NCBI GenBank assembly: GCA_028386065.3
Contig: JAKUCV010001627.1
Coordinates: forward strand, 3,956 to 67,955
Reading direction: 5' to 3'
Source of the DNA: Turnera subulata
Taxonomy: Eukaryota > Streptophyta > Magnoliopsida > Malpighiales > Passifloraceae
DNA: 64,000 nt
A program made the position numbers and the translations under genes. The notes beneath the pieces are model-generated. The model had not been told where the DNA came from and made no database searches. It saw only the letters and a list, made by a program, of their open reading frames with translations. This document shows positions 23,124-33,904 of this stretch, in pieces (the first letter of the stretch is position 1; every line of letters starts with the position of its first letter).

Positions 23124-23912
23124 CCACTTTGAGCTACTTTGGTGGCTGTTTTGCAGAATGATTCTTTGTTATTAGCGAATGATGGATGGAGTCGCCCGCT
23201 ATATTCTTAGGAAGTGTTGGACTGTCACCAGATACTTGCTATGCTTCGCAATGCTCCTTTCCACTTGGACAAACCTGATGCATGGCGGTGGGTGGAGGAT
23301 GGTAGTGGTTTGTTAACGGTAAAGTCAGTGTGTAGGGTGTTGGTTCATAACCCTCCAGTTTCATCACGGCCTTACCATGGGTGTCTCTTGCTCCCCCAAA
23401 TATTGAGCATTTCCTATGGCGAGTCCTTAATGATGGCCTCGTTATGCAATCAGCTTTACATTATCGCGGTATCATTCTTGGGGCGGATGCACTTTGCCCA
23501 CTCTGTTCATTGGCAGTGGAGGATATTAAGCTTCTATTCCTACACTGTCCCATTGTGTCTTTATTATGGCATCGTCTCTGCTGCTGGTGGGGGATTCCCT
23601 GGATAGCGCCGGATACGATAGAAGGGTGGCTGATTCAATGACCATGGCTTGCTGGTTCTTCTTGGAGATAATCATAAGATGATGATTATCATGTATAAAT
23701 TAGGTTACTCTGCTAGCTGTTACTCATTTGATAGACTCTTCCTAACTGCATCCTATCAGATAGTGATGACATCATACGTAGCTGTAATACTTATCATGTA
23801 TTCATGCAGGACTTATGGTCCTAGTGTAACACCAAATGTAATTTTATATAACAGGCCTGGATACACCGTTAGTGGTATCCCATTCACAACATCGTAGTCT
23901 AGAGTTTCTACA

Positions 23913-23925
23913 TGGTAGCGGAGCC
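23913..23925 (+). other. Primer binding site of copia fragment
   Basis: TGGTAGCGGAGCC directly after the LTR end TCTACA; same variant as in other elements of the window. Confidence 0.65.
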
Positions 23926-23936
23926 TAATAGCTTCA

Positions 23937-24602
23937 ATGGCTATTATAGATCCAAAGGATGCGGAATCTCCTACGTCCAAACTTTCGAGTTCTTCTCAAG
24001 TCTCTAGTGCAATGACTTCTTCTGCGCCTTTAGACCCAACAACCCATCCTTTATCCCAAACCCACCATCATATCTCGATTAAACTCATAGAGACAAATTA
24101 TATCTTCTAGAGGGCTCAAATGGAGCCATTTCTGATTGGCCAGGGTGTCATGGGTTATATTGACGGTACCTTCCCGTGTCCAGCACCCACCATCCAGCCT
24201 GTTACCGAAGGAGATCTTTCATCAGTGAATCCTTATTACCAACAGTGGATACAACAAGATAGCCTCATCTTGAGTGCCATCCTGTCCTCGGTAACGTTAG
24301 AGGTGTTCTCTATTGTTGTCAACAAAAAAACTTCCCGAGAAGACTGGCTCGCTTTGGAGGCTTCCCTTGCTTCTGCTAATAATGTTCGGATTATGGCCAT
24401 ACACATGGCTCTTCAACGATTGGAGCAAACTCAAGACGAGCCAGTATTGCGCTTCCTCAACCGAGCAAAATGGTTAGCTGATGAGATGACTGCCTCCGAT
24501 AAACCACTTTCTCTTAATGATTTGAATGTTTACATTTTTCGGGGCTTGAAGACTGAATATAAACCACTAACCATTGGTTGCTTCTCTTCAAACCTGAGTT
24601 GA
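23937..24602 (+). pseudogene. Copia Gag fragment (UBN2 type)
   Basis: The ATG at 23937 opens a frame with a Ser/Thr/Pro-rich N-terminus and then SIKLIETNYIF. A TAG at 24108-24110 stands where the family has Trp. The frame continues as RAQMEPFLIGQGVMGYIDG, WIQQDSLILSAILSS, TSREDWLALEASLAS and FLNRAKWLADEM. It is cut off after the GLKTEYKPL segment by the inverted arm. No zinc knuckle or pol. Confidence 0.8.
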
Positions 24603-25058
24603 GCAGAGTAACCTAATCTATACATGATAATCATCATCTTATGATTAGATTATCATCTTATGATTATCTCCAAGAGTTCTTGTTCTTCACAGTAAGCATG
24701 GGTGCTATTAGGATTCTCTTTGTTGTTGTCTGTATGGCTTGCACGAAATGACTTGGTGTTCAATCACAAGCCATTTCATGTTGGTCTGTTTTTTGACATG
24801 ATTCGACTACGGGCTCATTGGTGGTTTAAGGTGTCTCATCTGCAATTTCCATATGCAGCTGGTGCTATTCTTTGCTCGGCAGAGCCTTTCAAAGATTGGA
24901 GATCGGGGAAATTAAAGTAGTGCACATTAGATACACCAGATAATTCGTTTTCTTTGTTAGGCTGGGCTTAAGGCCATTTTATTGTTGCAATACCATTCTT
25001 TGTAAATACTTTATTCCTCATTAAAGATCATCGACTTCCATAAAAACAAAGGGTTTTT

Positions 25059-25269
25059 AGGCACATGATAAGCTACCGAAAAAGGAAATAAAACCTCGCA
25101 ATTAATGAATATCATTTCTATAGTGACTGAAATAACCTCCCATTATTATGTTTTAAATTAATTATATTCTACAAATCATCTTTATGGAAGAGTTATTTTA
25201 GTCCATAGGAAAACAAATCTCATTAATTATGAGATTTTATTTTTTTTTCGGTTGCTTATCATGTGCCCC
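25059..25269. mobile_element. MITE with ~48-bp terminal inverted repeats
   Basis: GGCACATGATAAGC(T/A)ACCG at 25060 is repeated inverted at the right end (CGGTTGCTTATCATGTGCC, ending about 25268). The arms match for about 48 bp with a few differences. Length about 210 bp. Superfamily not assigned; no clear target duplication. It lies in the 3' region of LINE II. Confidence 0.65.
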
Positions 25270-25318
25270 AGGGCACAAGATAGAAAAACCAAAAAAAAAA
25301 ACCACTTTGAGCTACTTT

Positions 25319-26038
25319 TCCACACCATAAAAAAGGAGCAACTTTTCCAATTTTTTGGTGTGGCTAGTAGTAAATCCGGATGACTTACAACTTTAGGGGT
25401 TAGGGGATAACACAGGGCTAAAAAAGGATTTAATCCTTTATTTTTTTATTTTAGGAACCCTAAAATCATCGTCTCTAAATAAAACTCTAATAGAGAACAG
25501 AGAACAATAGATTAATAGCTGAAGTAATATATGTGTAAGGGACGAGAAGAGTATTTGGGTTATATCAAAGGCATAACATTTATGATATTTTTTCTTATTT
25601 CATTGAATGTACAATATGTAGGATAAAGGGCTTCCCAAGTCTTATTTTTATAACAGCCATAAAACTCTTAATCAATTTTATTACTTGAAAATACATAAAT
25701 AATTATAACTTCAATAATAAAAAAATATAAAAAATATATTACAGCCGAAAGAAAATTCCAACAGCCTGGAATATTGATGAAATTTTTTTTCAGATTTCAT
25801 AACACGGTTGAAATTTTTCTTCAATTTTCCATATAACAGTGCTTCCTTCATACTCCGAGCTCTCTCTCTCCATGTATCCGGATGTTTTATTAATAAAATC
25901 ATGATGTCAAGCAGCTACACAAACACTTAGCCTTGGCAAACTCCCATGCAGTAGATAACAATGTAGCCATTTTGAACTCATGATGAACCAAGAAAAGTAA
26001 ATCAATTAAAAAGATCTTCAACAACAACAATCTTTAAT
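25319..26038. other. AT-rich spacer downstream of WSD1-like gene
   Basis: Serves as the 3' flank of the gene read on the minus strand. I saw no other gene or repeat that I can support. ORFs here are short and unmatched. Confidence 0.45.
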
Positions 26039-29032
26039 TTAAGTTGTCGGAGAAGCTCCGAATGTTGCTCTGTATGTCAAAAGAAATGCATTCTCTATGT
26101 GTGACTTGAGCTCCTTTGAATTTATGAACTCTTTCTCTACCAGCAAAGCAACCCTAAGATTTCCCGCATAACTTATTACTCCCGCCACAAGGCTCTGCAA
26201 TTAAATCCTGAATCTTGTTACATAACCACTTCAGATATGGAAAAATTAAGACATTAATTAATTGTAGCCCTTAACTAATATTCATAAAATTTTTCATAGA
26301 TAGCTATATGTATATATGATTCTAGGAAGCATGACTGAATTATTCTTATACCAACTAATGGATTAGTAATTATACAGCAAATTAACTACCATGACGGAAA
26401 AGAACTTGCCTGAGGTGCTCCAGTGATCACAAAGTACAAGCCCTTAATTGGATGATCTGCAAAAGCCATCTTTTCTAGTGGCCCCATCACATTACTGATT
26501 CCCATGCTTGTGTTCTCGAGTGTGCCATAAACATGCCTGGATGCTGCCTGCAGTGTGCAGGGAGTATACATCAGCTGTATATTATTTCGTAGCCCTAGTA
26601 GGACATGCCTTGCATGATTCTAGGCCAATTAATATTGATACATAATTGCATTATGTTAGGTCTAATATTCATGATAAGCAACGAAAATGAACACACCTTT
26701 GAACCTCTAAGTTTATGCGTCAGTTGAAGGTACCTAGCTGTCAGGTAAACAGACAAGGAACTCCTCTTCCTCTGGATGATTTCTCTGGCCTTAAAAATGA
26801 ATTGGAGAGGATCTTTGGCCTCTGCATCGGCTAACTTGGGAATTGGTATTGAAAACAAGGCAAAATGATTGCCCCATGGTGACTTAGAGTCAGGTTTAAC
26901 CATTTCCTTGACCGATTTGTAACCTCCAAACATCCTCGTGTTTAGAGCCACCAACGATGTAGAAACTGCATTTCCTGATCCTGAGCTCATTGCTTCCATG
27001 TACAGTCTCGTTCCAAAGAATATTATTCCCGTAATAACATCGTTTATTGTCTGTCACCAAGAAATTTGAAGAATATCAAATTCAGTTACGTAGTAGTTTA
27101 TCCATTCCTAAATGATTTAAAAATCATTTCATTGGAGAGGCTTTTGGTGGGGTTATCCATTAAACCGTCGGGCCCTGATCAATGGAGGTGGTTAGGTACT
27201 ACTGATGGATCCTATTGATCTGTTAAATCAGGTTGTAATGCCCTCTATCTGTCTACACATCAACCTTCCAATCTTTTTTTTGTGGCTTTATTTGCACCAC
27301 CAGAAGTAGAGTGCTTCACTTGGTTGGTTCTTAATAATGGAGTATGCACCAAGGAAAAACTACTTCACTTTCATGCTCTCTCTCTACTGAATCAATTTCA
27401 CATCTCTTTATTCATTGCCGGTATACTTGGATTCTTTGTAACAAGATCTGCAGATGGTGGGGTGTGAAATGGTGTGTGCCCTACAACTTTGCATCTATCT
27501 TCTCTCAAAGATTTCTACTGGCTGGCCACTATAATTCAAGATCATCATGGCTTTCAATCCCTTTCGCCACTTTGTGGTCGATTTGGTTGTCTCGTTATAA
27601 TCTATTCTTCAGCAAATAAGGAGGTTGATTAGGAGCTTCTGTTTGATATTAATCCTACTTCGACCCATTACCTGGATAAAAACTAAGCATCCTTCCTTTC
27701 CTTATCTCCTCACTAATGTGAAGGTTTGGAGAGGATCTAAGTGTTGCTTTTCTTTCAGTAACTATGTATTATCTGTTCATTACTATATAGAATATTGAAA
27801 AAGTAATGCTGTTTGACTAAATTATACCTATGTAAAAAATGTTATCCACCAAATCTTTCTCGAGGCACTCCATTAGTTACTAGTGAGAATAAAGTTCGAA
27901 GATATTCTAACTTATTTAAGCGACGACAGATTTTTGGAGTAAATTAAATTTGTTAAAAATAATAGTTTTTAGGAACTTTAGCATAAAAGAAAAAAAACCA
28001 CCCCTCATGCTGTAATTAATTTTTATGCAGTCCTAACCATATATATATACGTATATCTTGTTTCGACCCTAAAAAGCTACAGGTGAGAAGTAGTGAGATT
28101 CATACCACGCCATGTTTGTCCTTGATTTGTTTGACGTGATCAAGAGAGAAATTTATTGTAAGGAAACCGGAAGAAATTCCACTCCAGGGTGACCGGATCG
28201 TATTGGGGATTTATCGTCCTTAAACATAACGACGCTCTTTGAAATGCTCGAACACAAGTCCGATACTGTGTTGGACAACGAAGACAACACTTGATGAACT
28301 TTGATGAACATGCTGTGATTTCTGCTGCTGTCCTTTGTGGTGTGCGGCCGAGCAGAAGGAAATGTTAAAGGAACAGAAGGATTATCGGCGCGTTTGGCAC
28401 CAGAAAGAAGAGCTCCAATCAGAGAATATCCATCTCCAAGGGAGTGGTGGAGTTTAAATATGAGATTACCAGCTGCACTACTGGTTGGGTACTTTATTAT
28501 GTGAATTTCCCACAATGGTTGGCTCTGTGGTAGCTGCTGTAGTGCTATCTTTGATAGATAATCATCCAGGCAATCGTCATAATATTTTGTTGTCATTCCT
28601 GTGGGAAACTCTGGAACATGTACGTGGTCTTGTACCCTCACTTCAACTCTCTTCCATCTCTTGGCTCCGTTTCTGTCCTCAACCTGTTTCAAAATCCTCA
28701 AACTTGATCGAGCTTATAATATATAATAAATTAAGACTACTATATTCATATTTTTTTTTAATGCTAAACTACCATAGTCGATTAAAGGGCAAGAGAATCA
28801 CAATGAAAAAGAATTTTGTAAAATAAAATAGAAATGTTACTACCATAATGGAGGAGAAACGTGGGTTGAAAGGGAGGAACACGTTCCCTATAAAGGACAA
28901 CGTCTGCGATGCATCAATGGCCACTTCTGATTCAAGCACAGCAATAACAGAAAGTGACAGAACAGTGGTGCTCAAATATTCTCCACCCGGGCTCACAGCT
29001 CCAAGTACCACTTCTTCTTGTACAGTCTCCAT
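26039..29032 (-). CDS. WSD1-like wax ester synthase / diacylglycerol acyltransferase, five exons, one frameshift
   Basis: Family function: bifunctional O-acyltransferases joining acyl-CoA to fatty alcohols (wax esters) or diacylglycerol, usually ER-bound. Exons on minus: 29032-28844, 28683-28106, 27050-26697, 26547-26410 and 26194-26039. Exon 2 carries the catalytic HHXXXDG motif as HHSLGDGYS plus RADNPSVPLTFP and RSGHPGVEF. Exon 3 has TINDVITGIIFFGTRLYM; exon 4 has NVMGPLEKM and a GLYFVITGAPQ end; exon 5 ends about 50 residues later. Introns are GT-AG except the fourth, whose donor is CAG|GCAAGT (GC-AG). Spliced length is about 470 aa, normal for the family. Odd: exon 2 lacks one base near 28164, so the frame hits TAA before the splice site while the next frame continues TINFSLDHVK. 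Either a recent pseudogene or a sequence error. Confidence 0.85.
27108..27790 (+). pseudogene. LINE zf-RVT fragment inside intron 2 of the WSD1-like gene
   Basis: Antisense to the gene. Encodes in shifted frames APPEVECFTWLVLNNG, FIHCRYTW, KICRWWGVKWC and LWSIWLSRYNLFFS, the conserved zf-RVT tail of the LINE family also seen at 29957-30529. It enlarges intron 2 to 1055 bp. Confidence 0.75.
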
Positions 29033-29129
29033 TAACTGTGTGTTTGGTTTGTTAGTTTAATTTGCTAACCCCAATATTTCTTTTACGAGCTGTTGCTCAC
29101 CTGAGCCTTTGTACCCAAGGAGGTCCACT

Positions 29130-29136
29130 TTATATA
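29130..29136 (-). promoter_or_regulatory. TATA box of the WSD1-like gene
   Basis: TATATAA on the minus strand, 98 bp upstream of the ATG at 29032, which leaves room for a 5' UTR of about 65 bp. Confidence 0.5.
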
Positions 29137-29160
29137 ATGATTTTGCGGGGGGAAATGTGG

Positions 29161-29544
29161 CCCAATGATCATGTGTCGAATTAAATCCATTCACAAAACG
29201 TGTTTTTTTTACCCCCCTAATACTAGTATGAGTATCCTCATCAACAGGACCATATGTATCAACACAGGACCATATGTATCATCACCGACTAAATTATAAT
29301 GTATCCACAAAACGTGTTTGCCCTGCATGGAAAGATAGGGATATATTTCTCTTGAGTAGGTCAAAGACATAAATGATCATGTATCACTACCTAATTCATG
29401 TATGAAAAATAATTAGTAGTATTTAAAATTGAAATCATAACAATTTAATTAGGATCATAGTTTTAAAGATATTAATTTTTTATTCTGTATTGATCAAAAT
29501 AATAGATATTGGAGTAATATTGTTGTATGTATCACCCAACACAG
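29161..29544. other. AT-rich upstream region
   Basis: Upstream flank of the WSD1-like gene. Contains a small direct repeat of AGGACCATATGTATCA (about 29248 and 29266). Nothing else recognised. Confidence 0.45.
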
Positions 29545-30612
29545 GTCGGGGGAAACAGCAGGCCCTAATGGATTGAAGCTTGGAGAGTCAATAGGTTTGT
29601 CCATTGGGAGCGGAAATAAATGCAAATTCTGGCTTGATTCTTGGGTAGACGGTGGGGCTCTATACTTGTGTTTTCCCCGTCTTTTCTCAGTTGCGTTGGA
29701 TCAAGAGGCTACAGTCAGTGATGTTATTAGTCTTGCTGATGGTCAAAGGGTATGGCAGCCAATGTGGAGAAGGCATCTGTATTCCTGGGAGGAAGAAGAT
29801 GTTGCCAAAATCAGAGGCCTTATTGCAGGTGTAAGAATAGTAGTAAATATGGAGGATCGTTGGGTGTGGAGGAAGTCTAGAGACGGTATGTTCTCGGTTA
29901 AAGAGGGATACCTGTCCATGTTTTTACCCTCCCAGGCGGAGTCATTGAAACCTTAGGTGTGGTTAGGTTGCGCACCTCCCAAGCTTGAGAGCTTTATGTG
30001 GATGTCCTTTCAGCACGACAATGTTACAAGGAACTCTCTTCTTCGACGGAATATTATCTCCTTGCAGGAGGCGTGCTGTGTTTTGTGCAAGAGGGAGGTT
30101 GAGAGTAGAGATCATTTGTTCATGCATTGTAGGGTGGTGTGGAGGTTATGGTCAGAATTATGTAAGTGGTGGGGGGTATGCTGGTGTATGCCATCATCTA
30201 TGGAAGAGTTATTCCTACAGTGGTACGGGCTATCAGTTCAGCCTTTAGCAAGATCACAATGGATGGCTATATTCTATGCGGCAACATGGAGCATTTGGTT
30301 AGGAAGAAACAGGGTTATCTTTCAAAACCAGGACATGGATTGGGGGAGGATCTTTGATATCGTTCTTCTGAGGTCATTGTCATGGATCAAAGCAAAGCAT
30401 TCGTCCTTCTCTGCTACCTTTTCAGACGCTATACAATGCTCAGACTGTTTCAAAGACTGGAGAGGTCCAAACATTAGAATGCTTCTTGTGAAGTCTCCTT
30501 TGTGCATCAGGTGTAATGGTTGGCACTGATTGTCATCGTTGTGATGACTAGTCAATTTGTTCTGTACTCTACTTCTATTATTAATAAATCCTCGTTTCAT
30601 CAAAAAAAAAAA
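29545..30612 (+). mobile_element. LINE III, 5'-truncated tail
   Basis: The plus-strand ORFs 29573-29956 and 29957-30529 form one frame separated by a single TAG. They encode KCKFWLDSW, WVWRKSRDGMFSVKEGY, then WLGCAPPKLESFMW, CVLCKREVESRDHLFMHC (zinc-binding Cys/His), WKW-like KWWGVCWCMP, WSIWLGRNRVIF and CFKDWRGPN. A poly(A) follows at 30600-30612. This is the best-preserved zf-RVT copy in the window. The region before 29545 is not LINE, so it is a short 3' copy. No target duplication identified. Confidence 0.85.
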
Positions 30613-31476
30613 TAAAAAATTACTCTATTGAGTCATTCTCCTAATGTTGTACACTTTGCACAGTTAATTTCTAATATAATTCAAATGTAAATTCTTAGCT
30701 AAATGAATGTTCACACTTACTAAAAATAATAAAAGTTCATTGAGAGTTTCTAATGTAATTCAATGTAAATTTATAGTTGTCATTCTAGTCCTAGTTACCT
30801 ATCCTTTCCTCTCCATATGCTAGGATTTCTAGATTTAACAAGGTGGCGATATCTAGGTTTTCACTCATGTCATTTGAGTTTCTCTCCATCATAGGGTGGT
30901 TTCACTCACATTTCTTTACGTGTTTTTGTTCGATTCTTTCCTTCTTTTTTTTTTGTTTTCATGGTGTTTAGGTTTTTTAGGGGTTCTCTTCTTCTTCATG
31001 TAAGCCTAGTGTTTGTGTCTCATCTCTAATTCGATCTCTTCACTCTCATCTTTATTTTTTATATTTTTGGACCTATTTTTTTGGTCTATCTCTTGTGTCT
31101 TTTTGTGTGTCGGGAAAAATGCAGCATGATTTCAGAGGTGCGGGGTGACGGCTTTAGAATGTTACGAGCAAAGAGTATTGTGCTTTTTCTTCTATAGTGA
31201 TTTCACGAGTTGCAACATGGCATTTATGTTGGGTGACAACGTCGGTAATCTGATTCGACAAGTGACAAATACAGAATGGGATATGGTTTGTCTTGGAGGA
31301 TGTTGAGCCGGAACACTAGGGTTTGATAACTTCCTTTGCGTTGCGGAAAGTTTTGGGGGTAAAACATGTTAATCCCAAGTGTTCACCACCATTATAAAGA
31401 GAGTCTGGAATCTTTTGAGGGGAATGGAGGTCGAGCAGTTAAATAGGAACCTTTTCCTATTTTATTTCTTTAGCAG

Positions 31477-32293
31477 GTGGGACCGCCAGGAGGTATTAGA
31501 AGTTGGTTCTTTGAGAAGCAGATGGTGGTCCTGAAGGCGATTATTGGTGAAGAGGTCTTGTCCTATGTCGAACTATTGGAAGCCCTAATTTGGATTCAGA
31601 TATTAAACATTCTACTGAACTCTCGATTAGTGACAAATGTGGTGAATATTACAAATAAGGCTGGGCAGTTTATGCGTTTTGATGAGAAGGGAGAGAAAGG
31701 CTGGGGTATGTTCGTTAGATCTAGGATATTCCTTAATGTGAATAAACCATTTCAAAAGTCTTTATCTATCCATAAAGAGGGAGGGAGTACCATGGAAGTT
31801 ATGTATCGCTATGAAGGTATCCCAAACTTCTGCTACATAAGCTGAAAGCTTGGACATATTCTTAAGGAGTGAGGAGTCGGATGAGGAGGAGAGGATCTCC
31901 TATGGTGAATGGCTGCGGGCTTCCCCGAGGAAGCCTTACAGCGCAAAACTTTATGCCGCCCGCACTCACAATCATAGGCCAGAGATAGACCAAATTCCTG
32001 CCGTATTGCCACAGACCGAGACGATAAAAGGGGTTGCAAGGAAACTACATGTCGATAAGGAGGTGCTCTCAGTTCAATTAAACTGTGATCTAAATCTCAC
32101 GGGTTTCTCTACAAATCTCCCACAACCTAAACCAACAGAGAACACATTTGTTAAGGTCTCGAAGTTAGCTTCAAAGGTGGAAGGCATGAATGCAATGGAA
32201 CTCAGGACTCAACAGATCACCCAGCCGGATGTTATGCACCAAACTTGCCATGCACTCCAAGGATCGACTACAACAGGAAGAGCTCCTGATTGA
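31477..32293 (+). pseudogene. LINE IV ORF1 (DUF4283 / zinc-knuckle type)
   Basis: Encodes GWGMFVRSRIFLNVNKPF and then YEGIPNFCY with the KLGHILKE segment, the pattern of plant LINE ORF1 proteins (DUF4283 with a CCHC_4 knuckle). Expected Cys positions are lost: the second Cys is Ser followed by TGA, and the last Cys codon is TGA. The following frame (31850-32293) holds an acidic EESDEEE stretch and a GEWLRASP motif common after the knuckle. Clearly nonfunctional. Confidence 0.7.
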
Positions 32294-32415
32294 GGGTGCG
32301 TTGGGTGGATTTATGCTTAAGGAGAACTGAAAAAGAGCAGGATGATGGTCAGAACAACTGTGGAGTATGGAGATCAGAGAACTCAAAGAAGGAACAAAAA
32401 GAACAGAAAAGAACC

Positions 32416-33093
32416 TCAAGGGCCCAACACAACTTCGGCAACAAGGCAGCGAGCCCTTGCGAGCTCAATGGGATAGCGAATGGTCAGATCGCTCCTAAGA
32501 GCTGCGTAAGCTCCCTCCTCCTCGAGAGAAAGGGGGCCAAATTGAATCTTATCAGGGTCGAAAGGAGTTATTCTATTAGGAAACCCTAAGGGTTCTTCAA
32601 CGGAACCTCTGTTCACCTGAACTTTAATCACGCCTTTTTTAAAGGGTTTCTTGTTCTTAGGAATGTCCTCAAGGTAGCCTAAGTTGGAACGCCTACAGAC
32701 GTACACAAGATTTGATGTGCTAGCATTCCTCCTAGGGTTTTTGATTTGAAAAAACCTAAAGAAGACTCCAAGAGAGGGGCTCACAAAGCGGAGGCGACAC
32801 CGCTGTTGAAAGGCGACAATAAAAAACCAGGAAAGGGGCTGATGCTGGATGGGGGCTATATTTAGGGTATCAAGAAGCTCAATAAAAAATCTAGAAAAGG
32901 GAAGGGTAACCCCGGCCTTGATGAGAACCGTGAACATGAAAAACTGATTGGGGGTTGGAACGGTATTGTAGGATTCATCCTCAGAAAGGGAGCCTACGGA
33001 GTAGTAACAGCAAAATTCCCGCTCAGGACTTAATTTTTCACCTAAGAGGGTGAGCTGAGTCTCGTCTAAAGGGTAGGCACGAGTGGAACGCAT
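32416..33093 (-). CDS. Transposase_28-like ('putative gypsy type transposon') protein
   Basis: An intact 225-aa minus-strand ORF. The central part FTVLIKAGVTLPFSRFFIELLDTLNIAPIQ followed by LSWFFIVAFQ and GVFFRFFQIK matches the typical layout of PF04195-type plant retroelement proteins (aG..lP...f....L...gi.P.QL.P..W). The N-terminus (EKLSPEREF) is also typical. It lies antisense to the LTR at 33476-33904. Antisense extra ORFs occur in the Tat lineage of Ty3/gypsy elements. The C-terminus may be cut by the junction with LINE IV. Molecular role unknown. Confidence 0.6.
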   Translation of the reverse strand: MRSTRAYPLDETQLTLLGEKLSPEREFCCYYSVGSLSEDESYNTVPTPNQFFMFTVLIKAGVTLPFSRFFIELLDTLNIAPIQHQPLSWFFIVAFQQRCRLRFVSPSLGVFFRFFQIKNPRRNASTSNLVYVCRRSNLGYLEDIPKNKKPFKKGVIKVQVNRGSVEEPLGFPNRITPFDPDKIQFGPLSLEEEGAYAALRSDLTIRYPIELARARCLVAEVVLGP

Positions 33094-33246
33094 GATTAAA
33101 GAAAAGGAAAGGGAAGGAGGAAGGTACCCGGGAATTCGTCAAAGCTTCGGTGGAGGAGCGCAGAGAAAATAAGTTGAGAAGCGGCGGAGGCTGAGAAATA
33201 AAGGCCAAGTGAGAGGATAAGGAAGCAAGAAAACTGAAATAAATAG

Positions 33247-33250
<4 letters not shown>

Positions 33251-33280
<30 letters not shown>
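33251..33280. repeat. (AG)15 microsatellite
   Basis: Thirty uninterrupted bases of AG, between the Transposase_28-like ORF start and the LTR. Confidence 0.95.
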
Positions 33281-33282
<2 letters not shown>

Positions 33283-33475
33283 ACCAAGGAAACCGCAGAA
33301 AACCACCACTCGTGGGAGAGGACACGACGCCCGAACGGAAACTTAACTGCGCGCTTTCTTTATTGGAGCACGAGGCGTATGCGAGAAGTCAAAGTGCCAA
33401 ATCGTTAAGTGACGAGTTAATTCAAAATTCAAAAAGAGGAAGAACCCCGAATTAACTCCTCACTTGAGGGGCTAT

Positions 33476-33904
33476 TGATATATCAATAGTCCTTCAGCTT
33501 GCCACGTCAGCTACTAATGGGCCATATAAAGACTCGTCAGCCCAGAAGAGGCCCAAGGACTTTGAGATAAGTCCAAAACTCGAGCTGGAGTGGGCGGGAA
33601 GGCAGCTGCAGGAGGAAAGGACAAAATGTGAACCTGAAAGGACCGAGAGGTGCGGAACACTCACAGGATGAAGATGGAGCTGGCGCGACGGTGAGCATGA
33701 GATCGGCGGCACGTGAAGGAGTTAGAATGAATACTCAAGAAATGATAAGAAACCCTAGAATGAGCTGTAATTAGTCGGGCTAGCATCTTTTCCCTTAAAA
33801 GTTCTCCTCTGTACAGAACCTTGAGAGATAAAAAAAGCTCTGACATTTCCACTCCGATTCTTTCGCTTTGGTTTCCTTACTTTGAAATTTCTTCTGTGAT
33901 ATGA
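33476..33904 (+). repeat. Probable 3' LTR of the Tat-like remnant
   Basis: Starts TGATATATCAATAG after the PPT-like run and probably ends CTGTGATATGA (CA mutated to GA), giving imperfect inverted ends. LINE IV endonuclease sequence resumes just after. Confidence 0.45.

Larger units (their letters stand above)
23660..24675 (+). mobile_element. Copia LTR-gag fragment with inverted ends
   Basis: A 1016-bp insertion flanked by GTTCT (23655-23659 and 24676-24680). The left arm is the start of a copia-like LTR (about 23663-23912, ending TCTACA and followed by the PBS TGGTAGCGGAGCC). After a truncated gag, the right end (24603-24675) is an inverted copy of the first ~55 bp of that LTR, with an extra 19-bp duplication inside. 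The unit thus has terminal inverted repeats although its content is retroviral-type. Confidence 0.7.
23214..24920 (+). pseudogene. zf-RVT region of LINE II, interrupted
   Basis: The first part (23214-23641) encodes WRWVEDGSGLLTVKSV in one frame and APPNIEHFLWRVLNDG, CPLCSLAVED and LHCPIV in another, the Cys/His pattern of zf-RVT. The second part (24702-24920) encodes VWLARNDLVFNHKPF and PFKDWRSG, the C-terminus of the same domain. Removing the inserted 1016 bp plus one GTTCT rejoins the two parts. Confidence 0.8.
23141..25301 (+). mobile_element. LINE II, 5'-truncated, with 17-bp target duplication
   Basis: A LINE tail on the plus strand is flanked by CCACTTTGAGCTACTTT at 23124-23140 and again at 25302-25318. 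An A-rich tail (AAAACCAAAAAAAAAAA) lies directly before the second copy, as expected for target-primed reverse transcription. Only the zf-RVT region remains of ORF2. A copia-derived insertion (23660-24675) and a MITE (about 25059-25269) interrupt it. Confidence 0.8.
32420..33904 (+). mobile_element. Ty3/gypsy (Tat-like) remnant inserted in LINE IV
   Basis: Contains the antisense Transposase_28-like ORF, a region with an (AG)15 tract, a PPT-like CACTTGAGGGGCTA at 33461-33474 and then an LTR from 33476. No 5' LTR or gag-pol is seen, so it is a 3' remnant or a deletion derivative. The left boundary is uncertain. Confidence 0.5.

Noticed and set aside
23660..24675. A DNA transposon with terminal inverted repeats
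   Set aside because: Content is copia LTR, PBS and Gag with no transposase; the inverted arm is a copy of the LTR start.
32290..32589. 99-aa plus ORF
   Set aside because: Shadow of the Transposase_28-like ORF and of its junction with LINE IV.
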